NCBI GenBank assembly: GCA_030180135.1
Contig: CM058239.1
Coordinates: 62,813,823-62,877,822, forward strand
Length of the DNA: 64,000 bases
Direction of reading: 5' to 3'
Source: Orychophragmus violaceus
Lineage: Eukaryota > Streptophyta > Magnoliopsida > Brassicales > Brassicaceae
Part shown: piece by piece, positions 33,901 through 44,986 of the stretch
Layout: every line of letters starts with the position of its first letter
Numbering within the stretch: the stretch's first letter is position 1
Translations under genes and position numbers: made by a program
The notes under the pieces: generated by a model
What the model was told of the DNA's origin: nothing
What the model saw: only the letters and a program-made list of their open reading frames with translations
Database searches by the model: none

Positions 33901-35330
33901 TCAAGTATAGAAGCAATGGAGAGGTTGAGAGATACAAAGCAAGGCTGGTTGCAAGAGGCTTCACTCAAACCTATGGAAAGGATTACTTGGATACCTTTGC
34001 ACCAGTAGCTAAGCTTCACACAGTTAGGATCATCTTGTCCTTAGCAACAAACCTTGATTGGGAGCTTTGGCAAATGGATGTCAGGAATGCATTCCTTCAA
34101 GGGGAGCTTGAAGATGAGGTATATATGACACCACCTTCTGGTCTTGAAAGCATTGTGAAACCAGGGAAGGTGCTAAGACTCAAGAAGGCCATCTATGGAC
34201 TCAAGCAATCACCTAGAGCTTGGTACCATAAGTTAAGCTCAACACTTATGCAAAGAGGATTCAAGAAGTCTGAGGGAGATCATACCTTGTTTACTCTTCA
34301 AGATCAGGAAGGTATCATTGTCATACTTGTTTATGTTGATGACATTATCATATCAGGAAGCAACAAGTCAGGTATACAAGACACTAAGGCTTATCTCAAA
34401 TCTGTTTTTGACATAAAAGATCTTGGTGCTCTAAAGTACTTCCTTGGGATAGAAGTTTGTCGATCTAATGATGGACTCTTCTTATCTCAAAGGAAGTACA
34501 CACTTGATTTGTTATCTGAAGCAGGAAAGATAGGAGCAAAACCGGCTAAGACACCTCTTGAGGAAGGCTACAAAGTCATAAGAGAGGGGGAGCTTGAGGA
34601 TAGACCATTTGAGGACATTACTCAGTACAGAAGGATGGTGGGTAAGCTCATTTACTTAACCATAACCAGACCTGATTTGTGTTTTGCAGTAAATCAAGTA
34701 AGCCAACATATGCAAGCTCCTAAGATACATCACTGGAGTATGGTTGAAAGGATACTTAGATACTTAAGTGGTGCTCCTGGTCAAGGCATTTGGATGGGTA
34801 GAAATCAAAGCACAGAAGTGGTTGAGTATTGTGATGCTGACTGGGCAGGAGATAGAGTGGACAGGAGGTCTACTACTGGATATTGCACATTCATTGGAGG
34901 CAACCTTGTTACTTGGAAGAGCAAGAAGCAGAAGATAGTGTCATGTTCAAGTGCTGAAGCTGAGTATAGAGCTATGAGGAAGTTAGCAACCGAGTTGGCA
35001 TGGATCAAAGCTCTCCTTGTGGATTTGGGGATTGAAACATCAAAGCCAATCACTATGCATTGTGACAACCAAGCTGCTATTCATATTGCTTCAAATTCAG
35101 TCTTCCATGAAAGGACCAAGCATATAGAAGTGGATTGTCACAAGGTTAGACAGATGATTGAGCAAGGGATTGTGTTGCCATGTTTTACAAGAAGTGAAGA
35201 ACAACTTGCTGATGTCTTCACCAAGGCGGCCAGTTTGAAGGTGTGTGAGTCCATTCACTCCAAGCTTGGACTCATGGAGCTTCATGAATCCTCTAAGGTT
35301 GTGGAGACTACACTCTTTTTCCCTTCATGA
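30918..35330 (+). CDS. Copia gag-pol polyprotein, 1470 aa, intact
   Basis: A single frame encodes all retrotransposon proteins. GAG occupies about residues 1-340 (MENSRVVIPVILKGTNYIVW at the start), with a CCHC knuckle CEFCKKSGHLKDRC near 258-272. The aspartic protease motif IIDSGASHHM is near 364. Integrase has a zinc finger (HARLGH...CEACILGKH, about 490-530) and DDE residues in DVW (~550), SDNGGEY (~611) and NGVAERKN (~645). A low-complexity acidic linker spans about 800-900. Reverse transcriptase (SKWVFTIKYRSNGE to about 1200) has catalytic YVDD near 1137. RNase H has YCDADWAGD (~1304), AEAEYRAM (~1347) and CDNQAA (~1381). The start is the first ATG after the leader, shared with T1 and T4. 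No stop or frameshift occurs. GAG and Pol lie in one frame, as is usual for plant Copia elements. Confidence 0.95.
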   Translation: MENSRVVIPVILKGTNYIVWARMVKSALGGRGLWKYILSSNAPQKVFKVRSEAEAKSGAEAETKSGGESHEEATEADEEAWIQGDQNVLSILQSSLDQHLLEAYSYCVTSKELWDTIEKVYGNKSNLSRVFEVKLAINNLQQEDMEFKAHFGKFSSLWAELEMLRPPSSDPLVLQERREQDKVFALLLTLNSSYNGLIKHILRADTLPDLDDVCGQIQKEQGSFGLFKGKGELVTANKGMYKADERQNYGGDKRGVLMCEFCKKSGHLKDRCWRLHPNLRPSSHNNRFKDQRANYSYGAAGPGSSSMQKCDEGRAMVVHQAPAMTSQSDVVRRSDLEALIKALKDNSGMVLGTSLFASNKIRPLIIDSGASHHMISDSRLIDNVKPALGSVVIANGDKIPIQGIGNLKLFNKESKAFYMPSFTSNLVSVKRIATDLKCNVVFSPNDVVFQDIKTSKLIGKGVTKDELYIVEDTNPSSELSTALSTCVGVDDSIWHARLGHPHSRALGLLLPSVSFKNDECEACILGKHCKSVFPTSKTTYESCFDLVHSDVWTAPCMSRENHKYFVTFIDEKSKYTWITLMQTKDRVLEAFMNFQSHVTNHFNAKIKIFRSDNGGEYTSNAFKQHLSKHGILHQTSCPYTPQQNGVAERKNRHLMEVARSMMFYKNVPKKFWGDAVMTACYLINRTPTRVLKDQSPFQVLNKTNPLVDHLRVFGCICFVLIPGEQRDKLDAKSTKAMFIGYSTTQRGYKCYVPETRKVLISRDVKFMETRSFYDEKNWDSLKDLPTSQSDRAANLRMIMENLGISMHHQPSKPSPASSVPVLPSETPQHSHLDHEGDTQESAQEPQEPDSPTHDQAGAEENEEHEVEPEELDHQNEEVEQPVVNEQQVQVLRRSTREKKDPSEWKKTRVYFNSNAVAHPIQAVCSLVHVPLEHQVFIGKLDQEHVPTTYEEAKGDKRWMQAVNEETKAMENNETWYEAELPKGKKAVSSKWVFTIKYRSNGEVERYKARLVARGFTQTYGKDYLDTFAPVAKLHTVRIILSLATNLDWELWQMDVRNAFLQGELEDEVYMTPPSGLESIVKPGKVLRLKKAIYGLKQSPRAWYHKLSSTLMQRGFKKSEGDHTLFTLQDQEGIIVILVYVDDIIISGSNKSGIQDTKAYLKSVFDIKDLGALKYFLGIEVCRSNDGLFLSQRKYTLDLLSEAGKIGAKPAKTPLEEGYKVIREGELEDRPFEDITQYRRMVGKLIYLTITRPDLCFAVNQVSQHMQAPKIHHWSMVERILRYLSGAPGQGIWMGRNQSTEVVEYCDADWAGDRVDRRSTTGYCTFIGGNLVTWKSKKQKIVSCSSAEAEYRAMRKLATELAWIKALLVDLGIETSKPITMHCDNQAAIHIASNSVFHERTKHIEVDCHKVRQMIEQGIVLPCFTRSEEQLADVFTKAASLKVCESIHSKLGLMELHESSKVVETTLFFPS

Positions 35331-35421
35331 AGTTTTATCCCATGTGGTTTTCTTCATGAAGGTTTTTAATGAGGTAGATCTCCATTGCCATTCCAAGCTT
35401 GATTCAGCCTTTGAATTCAAG

Positions 35422-35433
35422 CTTGAGGGGGAG
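35422..35433 (+). other. Polypurine tract, T3
   Basis: CTTGAGGGGGAG immediately upstream of the 3' LTR, the plus-strand priming site. Confidence 0.88.
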
Positions 35434-35949
35434 TATTGAAATGGAGATCCAAAGTATTGAGATGAAGACATTAATCAGAAGTCCCTTCATCCGATCAGAA
35501 GAGGAAGAGGTGAATAAGTAAAACCGAAGAGAATTTAATCTCATGGTTAAGTTGTAAAAGGATAAGTTACCATGAATCAAGTCAAATATCTTCTAGAAGG
35601 TTGACTCCACGGATGAATAGTGCCAGGAGACAAGATTCAAATTCAAATGGAGATTCCCTTCCCTACTTGCTTCATCTTTTTGTCTAAAGGGGTCCTAAGA
35701 ATTATTTTGTCATCTAAATTTGAATTTGAATGTATAGCCACGAAATTTAGTTGTTTTTATGTCTATATATTCATTGTAATATCAAGAAGAAAAAAAATAC
35801 ACTCTTTTTGGGAGTTTTCCCCTCATACTTCTTCTTCTCTCTCTCTCACAATCTCTCCTCTAATCTCATACGAATTTCTCTCATGTTCTTCATTCTCACT
35901 AAGTTAAACACTCAAATACTCTTCATAATCTCATATTCTAAAACTTACA
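35434..35949 (+). repeat. 3' LTR of T3 (516 bp)
   Basis: Same length as the 5' LTR and no difference noticed by eye. It is followed by GGAAC. Confidence 0.94.
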
Positions 35950-37951
35950 GGAACACTACTAAGAGACTAGAAAGAAACTTTGATCTTGTAAAAGGCCCTA
36001 TGAGAATCCTAAAAAAACTTTGTAACCAAAACTTCTTGAAACATATATGTCATGGATTGAAGAATTTAGGTGATCTAAGACAACTATAAGTAAGTTTATG
36101 TATGCTCAGAAAGGTAGAATGAGAAGCATGTTATACAAGTTGTTGTTCCTTTCAATCACCCCCAAGTAACACTACTAAGAGACTAGAAAGAAACTTTGAT
36201 CTTGTAAAAGGCCCTATGAGAATCCTAAAAATAACTTTGTAACCAAAACTTTTTGAAACATATATGTCATGGATTGAAGAATTTAGGTGATGTAAGACAA
36301 CTATAAGTAAGTTTATGTATGCTCAGAAAGATAGAATGAGAAGCATGTTATACAAGTTGTTGTTCCTTTCAATCACCCCCAAGTAACACTACTAAGAGAC
36401 TAGAAAGAAACTTTGATCTTGTAAAAGGCCATATGAGAATCCTAAAAAAAACTTTGTAACCAAAACTTCTTGAAACATATATGTCATGGATTGAAGAATT
36501 TAGGTGTTGTAAGAACTATAAGTAAGTTTATGTATGCTCAGAAAGGTAGAATGAGAAGCATGTTATACAAGTTGTTGTTCTTTTCAATCACCCCCAAGTA
36601 ACACTACTAAGAGACTAGAAAGAAACTTTGATCTTGTAAAAGGCCCTATGAGAATCCTAAAAATAACTTTGTAACCAAAACTTTTTGAAACATATATGTC
36701 ATGGATTGAAGAATTTAGGTGATTAAAGACAACTATAAGTAAGTTTATGTATGCTCAGAAAGATAGAATGAGAAGCATGTTATACAAGTTGTTGTTCCTT
36801 TCAATCACCCCCAAGTAACACTACTAAGAGACTAGAAAGAAACTTTGATCTTGTAAAAGGCCCTATGAGAATCCTAAAAAAAACTTTGTAACCAAAACTT
36901 CTTGAAACATATATGTCATGGATTGAAGAATTTAGGTGTTGTAAGAACTATAAGTAAGTTTATGTATGCTCAGAAAGGTAGAATGAGAAGCATGTTATAC
37001 AAGTTGTTGTTCTTTTCAATCACCCCCAAGTAACACTACTAAGAGACTAGAAAGAAACTTTGATCTTGTAAAAGGCCCTATGAGAATCCTAAAAATAACT
37101 TTGTAACCAAAACTTTTTGAAACATATATGTCATGGATTGAAGAATTTAGGTGATTAAAGACAACTATAAGTAAGTTTATGTATGCTCAGAAAGATAGAA
37201 TGAGAAGCATGTTATACAAGTTGTTGTTCCTTTCAATCACCCCCAAGTAACACTACTAAGAGACTAGATTCTTTGATCTTGTAAAAGTCCCTATGAGAAT
37301 CCTAAAAAAAACTTTGTAACCAAAACTTCTTGAAACATATATGTCATGGATTGAAGAATTTAGGTGATGTAAGACAACTATAAGTAAGTTTTCGTATGCT
37401 ACTAAAGGTAGAATGAGAAGCATATTATACAAGTTTATGTTCTTTGAACCACCCCTAAGTAACCATAATAAAAGACTAGAAAGAATCTTTGATCTTCTAA
37501 AAGGCCCTATGAGAATCTTAAAAAAAAAACTTTGCAACCAAAACTTCTTGAAACATATATGTCATGGATTGAAGAATTTAGGTGATGTAAGACAACTATA
37601 AGTAAGTTCATGTATGCTCAAAAAGGTAGAATGAGAAGCATGTTATACAAGTTGTTGTTCCTTTCAATCACCCCCAAGTAACACTACTAAGAGACTAGAA
37701 AGAAACTTTGATCTTGTAAAAGGCCCTATGAGAATCCTAAAAATAACTTTGTAACCAAAACTTTTTGAAACATATATGTCATGGATTGAAGAATTTAGGT
37801 GATGTAAGACAACTATAAGTAAGTTTATGTATGCTCAGAAAGGTAGAATGAGAAGCATGTTATACAAGTTGTTGTTCCTTTCAATCACCCCCAAGTAACA
37901 CTACTAAGAGACTAGAAAGAAACTTTGATCTTGTAAAAGGCCCTATGAGAA
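35950..37951 (+). repeat. Satellite array block 5
   Basis: It resumes exactly where block 4 stopped (GGAAC shared). The type-2 monomer with the CTAGATTCTTTG shortening at 37265 is 7940 bp from that at 29325. Subtracting T3 plus one duplicate (5780 bp) gives 2160 bp, the same 10-mer period as in block 4. It ends with GAGAA (37947-37951). Confidence 0.93.
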
Positions 37952-39076
37952 TGTTGGAATTTCAGATGTATCCATGGGGATGCTCTGAGAAACAAGTCTG
38001 GCTCAAGAGAAATGAGGTAGAATAGGGAAAACAAGCCTAAGACCCAATTAGGGTTCTTAAGGCGCTAGAGAGAGAAAACTAGGGTTTGCGGTTAAAGAAG
38101 GAAACAAAAGCTATTCTACCTCAAACAAATGAACACTTAAGCTATATGAAAATGTTATCCAAGAGCTTAACATCACATAGGATTGTTTACTCATGATAAT
38201 GGATGACAAATCAGTAATTAGCTAAGAGGTGTTCTAAGAAGAAAGAAAAGGAAAAACATGTAAGAGCATTATAAACCGAGAGACTCTCACACTTGGATTA
38301 GTTATGGAAGAACTATCCAAGTGTGGTTTAGGACTGCCTTAGCAGCCCACCAAGGCTCTTACATGAGTCTACATTGTGTCTTGTTGAAGAACACAATGAG
38401 ATGTTTGAAAGAGAACCGCAAGAAAAGAACTAAGGGAAAGAGAGAAGAAGAGAGACTTTGTGTATAACAATAAGTCTTATAAATGTTTGTGAATTAGCAA
38501 CTTGATACAATGGCGTGGGACTCTCTTATATAGAGATACAATTAGGTCAAGACCACAATAAACAAAGCATTAAATCACAGCCCTTGATTAAGAGAGGGAG
38601 ATTCGGATTTGAACTTCAACGGTTGGATCTTCTTCTTCCATTTGAAGTCTTGTGTCTTCTTGTGCTGAAAGTGACTTCTCCTCTTGCTCCTTTGGCGTGT
38701 TGTAGGTCTGGAGAGAGAGAGAGACACGCTCCCAAAGGCTGATAGTGACTGGTCTTCACTTGTGTTCAGACCTTAACTCAACATGTGATCTCTCCTTGTT
38801 TATTCTTCTTGCACATCCGAGATATGCATCTGATTATGCCCCACTTATGCACATTGTATTCAACATCTTCTTATTATCATTTGGCCCTGACTTTGCACAG
38901 ACCAACTTGTGCCCCAACTTTGCACAATCTTCTTCAAGGAGTGTTGCTTGGATAACACTCTTTTCTTGCTTGTGGAACCACCTCTCTTCTTGTGGAACAC
39001 TTCTTCTTGCTTTGTTTAGGACTGAGGCTCGGCTTCTTCAGCCTCTCCTCATCCCATTTACTCCTCCTCTCTAATA
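37952..39076 (-). repeat. 3' LTR of family A element (1125 bp)
   Basis: The plus strand begins TGTTGGAATTTCAGATG and ends CTCTAATA next to the polypurine tract complement CTCCCCCGC. Confidence 0.93.
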
Positions 39077-41154
39077 CTCCCCCGCAAGCTTGGTCGCCGG
39101 GACTCCATAAGACCAAAGGGAGAAGAGGACCAAAGGCCAAGCTTGGAGCGGTTGAACTACCTCATTAAAAACCTCCTTAAGTAAAACCTCTTGGGATAAA
39201 ACCTTAAGGAGGACAAAAAGAGTATAGTCACCTACTCAAGATGTAACTTGACCTTGGTATCATCATCTTAACTCACGGCTCACTTCTTTCTCCAACTCTT
39301 CCTTTCCTTAGCATTCCTTTGTTTGATCTCTTCTTGATATGAACTTCTTTGATCTTTGTTGTGTCTTTTGAAACTTGGACTCTATAGTGCTCCGGCCTTT
39401 AACCCCAACATTGATAATCCTTCTCTTCCTGAGTTGAACTTCAAGTTGGTCTCATCTTCCTCTTGGAAAGACTTCAAGACTTGCGGATGCTCCTCATAGC
39501 TCCTTCACTTTCTAATGCTCCTCAAGCATGTCTTTATCTTTTCCTTCAACACAAAGGTTTAAAGGAAACATGTTAAGTGTGTGCAAGACATTTAGAACAT
39601 TAGCTAAGCATTAAACCTTTATGTTTAGAAACGTTTTGAGTATTAGTTTTAAAACGTTTTTGAATTGAAACACATGATCACAACAAGATACTTAAGAGAA
39701 AAACAAGTCTAAAACGTTTTGAGAATAAGGTTTAAAACATTTTGACTTTGAAAACTTCACATAATCAAGAGAACTCATAAGATGGAAGCTTAATGAAAAT
39801 GAAAAGGAGGTTTTAGAAGTAGCCTGATTTCTTGTTGCGGTTGGGAGTGATTGAATGTTTGCCTTGTTGGAACATAACCATGACTGATCCAACAAGCTCC
39901 CCCGCACCCTTGAATGGCTCTTCACCATGTATACACAGCTTGTACAACTCCTTGTACAGCTTCTTTGAACAAGGCCTCTTCCTTCTTTGAATGGACAGCT
40001 TGTAAACCGCCTTCTTCTTTGGGAAGATCCTTGAACCTTGAGCTCATCCACCAGCTGACTCCCAACTCGGTTATGGCTCCAACAGAATGAGGATTTCAGC
40101 TTATCCACAACTCCATGAGTTCACTGGTTTTGTTGGAGACTTCTTCAGCTCCTCAACCACACAACTCCAATAACATCAGCTTGAACCGCCACTTAGAGTG
40201 TGCACCCTCCTTTTGTGACTGATCCTCACTGCCAACACTTCTCCATTCCTCCTAAGAACACCAAGAACAAACACATAACATTCTCAAGCAACACAAGTCT
40301 GGCCAGAACCATGAGCTTGATTAAGTTTCTGTGAAAGAAAAGAATGGGCTCTTTAGGAGTGAATTTTGAGAGAGAGAATAAGAAAAGAAAAGAAAAATGA
40401 AGAATGGGAGAATGGATGACACAACTCAGATTTAAGAGTTTGTGCATCAGAGTATAAAAGAGTTTGAGAGTGAGAGAGAATGAGAATGTGATTTTGGAAG
40501 ACAAAGCTCAGATTTAAGAGTATGTGAGCCAAAATCAGAGTATTAGAGAGTATGGGAGAATTGAAAGAAAAGAATGAAAAGAAAAGAAAATGTTTCAGGT
40601 TCAGGAACTAAGTTGAGCTTAGTTTAACTCAGAAACTTATGTGTTTAAGGTTCAGGGACTGAGTGTTTTCCTCAGTTTAACTCATAAACAATCACATGAA
40701 AAATAACCAGAGAAGTTAAGAGTGAAAGAAGCAATGATGTGCTCTTACACTTCTCTGATTTTTCTCAACAAGAACTTGTTGTCTCCCAAAGACAAATGAA
40801 GCAACAAGCAAGAAACGTCTATGGTTCAGGGACTGAGGGTTTTCTCTCAGTTTGACTCATGACAAAGAGAATGGCACCAAGTGAACTGAGTTTGGTCCAT
40901 TTAAAACAATGCGGAAGCAAAACAGAGAGATAAGAGTGAAAGAAGCAAAGATGTGCTCTTACTCTCTCTGATTTTTCATCAACAGCTTGTTAACTCTCAA
41001 GGAAGGTAGAGCAACAAGTTTTGATGGTTAGGATCCAAGAAAAACAGAAGCTTGGTCCTCTTAAAACTTTGTGGAAGCAAAAACATAACAAGACAGATTT
41101 TGCTCTCTATCTTGAAACAAAAATGAGCCAACCACTTGTGTGTCTCTGATACCA
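39077..41154 (-). other. Family A internal region (non-coding)
   Basis: 2078 bp without a conserved frame. Three hairpin-forming inverted repeats are kept near the leader end (40607-40623, 40658-40676, 40832-40851), with loops different from those of the other copies. AAAACGTTTT palindromes occur near 39630-39720. Small frames at 39692-40108 and 40226-40504 have no counterpart in frame in other copies. Confidence 0.85.
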
Positions 41155-42279
41155 TGTTGGAATTTCAGATGTATCCATGGGGATGCTCTGAGAAACAAGT
41201 CTGGCTCAAGAGAAATGAGGTAGAATAGGGAAAACAAGCCTAAGACCCAATTAGGGTTCTTAAGGCGCTAGAGAGAGAAAACTAGGGTTTGCGGTTAAAG
41301 AAGGAAACAAAAGCTATTCTACCTCAAACAAATGAACACTTAAGCTATATGAAAATGTTATCCAAGAGCTTAACATCACATAGGATTGTTTACTCATGAT
41401 AATGGATGACAAATCAGTAATTAGCTAAGAGGTGTTCTAAGAAGAAAGAAAAGGAAAAACATGTAAGAGCATTATAAACCGAGAGACTCTCACACTTGGA
41501 TTAGTTATGGAAGAACTATCCAAGTGTGGTTTAGGACTGCCTTAGCAGCCCACCAAGGCTCTTACATGAGTCTACATTGTGTCTTGTTGAAGAACACAAT
41601 GAGATGTTTGAAAGAGAACCGCAAGAAAAGAACTAAGGGAAAGAGAGAAGAAGAGAGACTTTGTGTATAACAATAAGTCTTATAAATGTTTGTGAATTAG
41701 CAACTTGATACAATGGCGTGGGACTCTCTTATATAGAGATACAATTAGGTCAAGACCACAATAAACAAAGCATTAAATCACAGCCCTTGATTAAGAGAGG
41801 GAGATTCGGATTTGAACTTCAACGGTTGGATCTTCTTCTTCCATTTGAAGTCTTGTGTCTTCTTGTGCTGAAAGTGACTTCTCCTCTTGCTCCTTTGGCG
41901 TGTTGTAGGTCTGGAGAGAGAGAGAGACACGCTCCCAAAGGCTGATAGTGACTGGTCTTCACTTGTGTTCAGACCTTAACTCAACATGTGATCTCTCCTT
42001 GTTTATTCTTCTTGCACATCCGAGATATGCATCTGATTATGCCCCACTTATGCACATTGTATTCAACATCTTCTTATTATCATTTGGCCCTGACTTTGCA
42101 CAGACCAACTTGTGCCCCAACTTTGCACAATCTTCTTCAAGGAGTGTTGCTTGGATAACACTCTTTTCTTGCTTGTGGAACCACCTCTCTTCTTGTGGAA
42201 CACTTCTTCTTGCTTTGTTTAGGACTGAGGCTCGGCTTCTTCAGCCTCTCCTCATCCCATTTACTCCTCCTCTCTAATA
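41155..42279 (-). repeat. 5' LTR of family A element (1125 bp)
   Basis: It equals the LTR at 37952-39076 in length and by eye. A TATA box (TATATAA on the minus strand) is at 41729-41735. It is followed by GAGAA. Confidence 0.93.
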
Positions 42280-44986
42280 GAGAATCCTAAAAAAAACTTT
42301 GTAACCAAAACTTCTTGAAACATATATGTCATGGATTGAAGAATTTAGGTGATGTAAGAACTATAAGTAAGTTTATGTATGCTCAGAAAGGTAGAACGAG
42401 AAGCATGTTATACAAGTTGTTGTTCTTTTCAATCACCCCCAAGGAACACTACTAAGAGACTAGAAAGAAACTTTGATCTTGTAAAAGGCCCTATGAGAAT
42501 CCTAAAAAAAACTTTGTAACCAAAACTTCTTGAAACATATATGTCATGGATTGAAGAATTTAGGTGATCTAAGACAACTATAAGTAAGTTTATGTATGCT
42601 CAGAAAGGTAGAATGAGAAGCATGTTATACAAGTTGTTGTTCCTTTCAATCACCCCCAAGTAACACTACTAAGAGACTAGAAAGAAACTTTGATCTTGTA
42701 AAAAGCCCTATGAGAATCCTAAAAATAACTTTGTAACCAAAACTTTTTGAAACATATATGTCATGGATTGAAGAATTTAGGTGATGTAAGACAACTATAA
42801 GTAAGTTTATGTATGCTCAGAAAGATAGAATGAGAAGCATGTTATACAAGTTGTTGTTCCATTCAATCACCCCCAAGTAACACTACTAAGAGACTTGAAA
42901 GAAACTTTGATCTTGTAAAAGGCCATATGAGAATCCTAAAAAAAACTTTGTAACCAAAACTTCTTGAAACATATATGTCATGGATTGAAGAATTTAGGTG
43001 TTGTAAGAACTATAAGTAAGTTTATGTATGCTCAGAAAGGTAGAATGAGAAGCATGTTATACAAGTTGTTGTTCTTTTCAATCACCCCCAAGTAACACTA
43101 CTAAGAGACTAGAAAGAAACTTTGATCTTGTAAAAGGCCCTATGAGAATCCTAAAAATAACTTTGTAACCAAAACTTTTTGAAACATATATGTCATGGAT
43201 TGAAGAATTTAGGTGATTAAAGACAACTATAAGTAAGTTTATGTATGCTCAGAAAGATAGAATGAGAAGCATGTTATACAAGTTGTTGTTCCTTTCAATC
43301 ACCCCCAAGTAACACTACTAAGAGACTAGAAAGAAACTTTGATCTTGTAAAAGGCCCTATGAGAATCCTAAAAAAAACTTTGTAACCAAAACTTCTTGAA
43401 ACATATATGTCATGGATTGAAGAATTTAGGTGATGTAAGAACTATAAGTAAGTTTATGTATGCTCAGAAAGGTAGAATGAGAAGCATGTTATACAAGTTG
43501 TTGTTCTTTTCAATCACCCCCAAGTAACACTACTAAGAGACTAGAAAGAAACTTTGATCTTGTAAAAGGCCCTATGAGAATCCTAAAAAAAACTTTGTAA
43601 CCAAAACTTCTTGAAACATATATGTCATGGATTGAAGAATTTAGGTGATGTAAGACAACTATAAGTAAGTTTATGTATGCTCAGAAAAGTAGAATGAGAA
43701 GCATGTTATACAAGTTGTTGTTCCTTTCAATCACCCCCAAGTAACACTACTAAGAGACTAGAAAGAAACTTTGATCTTGTAAAAGGCCCTATGAGAATCC
43801 TAAAAAAAACTTTGTAACCAAAACTTCTTGAAACATATATGTCATGGATTGAAGAATTTAGGTGTTGTAAGAACTATAAGTAAGTTTATGTATGCTCAGA
43901 AAGGTAGAATGAGAAGCATGTTATACAAGTTGTTGTTCTTTTCAATCACCCCCAAGTAACACTACTAAGAGACTAGAAAGAAACTTTGATCTTGTAAAAG
44001 GCCCTATGAGAATCCTAAAAATAACTTTGTAACCAAAACCTTTTGAAACATATATGTCATGGATTGAAGAATTTAGGTGATTAAAGACAACTATAAGTAA
44101 GTTTATGTATGCTCAGAAAGATAGAATGAGAAGCATGTTATACAAGTTGTTGTTCCTTTCAATCACCCCCAAGTAACACTACTAAGAGACTAGAAAGAAA
44201 CTTTGATCTTGTAAAAGGCCCTATGAGAATCCTAAAAAAAACTTTGTAACCAAAACTTCTTGAAACATATATGTCATGGATTGAAGAATTTAGGTGATGT
44301 AAGAACTATAAGTAAGTTTATGTATGCTCAGAAAGGTAGAATGAGAAGCATGTTATACAAGTTGTTGTTCTTTTCAATCACCCCCAAGTAACACTACTAA
44401 GAGACTAGAAAGAAACTTTGATCTTGTAAAAGGCCCTATGAGAATCCTAAAAAAAACTTTGTAACCAAAACTTCTTGAAACATATATGTCATGGATTGAA
44501 GAATTTAGGTGATGTAAGACAACTATAAGTAAGTTTATGTATGCTCAGAAAGGTAGAATGAGAAGCATGTTATACAAGTTGTTGTTCCTTTCAATCACCC
44601 CAAGTAACACTACTAAGAGACTAGAAAAAAACTTTGAACTTGTAAAAGGCCCTATGAGAATCCTAAAAAAAACTTTGTAACCAAAACTTCTTGAAACATA
44701 TATGTCATGGATTGAAGAATTTAGGTGATGTAAGAACTATAAGTAAGTTTATGTATGCTCAGAAACGTAGAATGAGAAGCATGTTATACAAGTTGTTGTT
44801 CCTTTCAATCACCCCCAAGTAACACTACTAAGAGACTAGATTCTTTGATCTTGTAAAAGGCCCTATGAGAATCCTAAAAAAAACTTTGTAACCAAAACTT
44901 CTTGAAACATATATGTCATGGATTGAAGAATTTAGGTGATGTAAGACAACTATAAGTAAGTTTTCGTATGCTACTAAAGGTAGAAT
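42280..44986 (+). repeat. Satellite array block 6
   Basis: About 12.5 monomers, mostly type 1, with GTGATTAAAG and GATAGAATGAG sub-variants alternating. From about 44571 it carries the hexamer markers (CTAGAAAAAAACTTTG, CAGAAACGTAG) that recur in block 7. It ends with AGAAT (44982-44986). Confidence 0.93.

Larger units (their letters stand above)
30175..35949 (+). mobile_element. Complete Ty1/Copia element T3, apparently intact
   Basis: A 5775-bp element flanked by GGAAC (30170-30174 and 35950-35954). It has two 516-bp LTRs without visible differences, a primer site (30691-30702), a single uninterrupted gag-pol frame (30918-35330), and a polypurine tract (35422-35433). Nothing required for autonomous transposition is visibly missing. 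It resembles the type of Copia described as inserting into centromere satellites in Arabidopsis relatives (Tal1/EVADE group), but that assignment is from memory and unverified. Confidence 0.95.
37952..42279 (-). mobile_element. Complete non-autonomous LTR element, family A (1125-bp LTR subfamily)
   Basis: A 4328-bp element flanked by GAGAA (37947-37951 and 42280-42284), with two 1125-bp LTRs that look identical. The internal region (39077-41154) has a primer site (41143-41154, reading TGGTATCAGAGA) and a polypurine tract (39077-39086), and no gag-pol motif. Its LTR carries only two full copies of the TGCAAAG-TTGGGGC type motif, explaining the shorter length. It is the same subfamily as the solo LTR at 993-7225. 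Confidence 0.93.
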
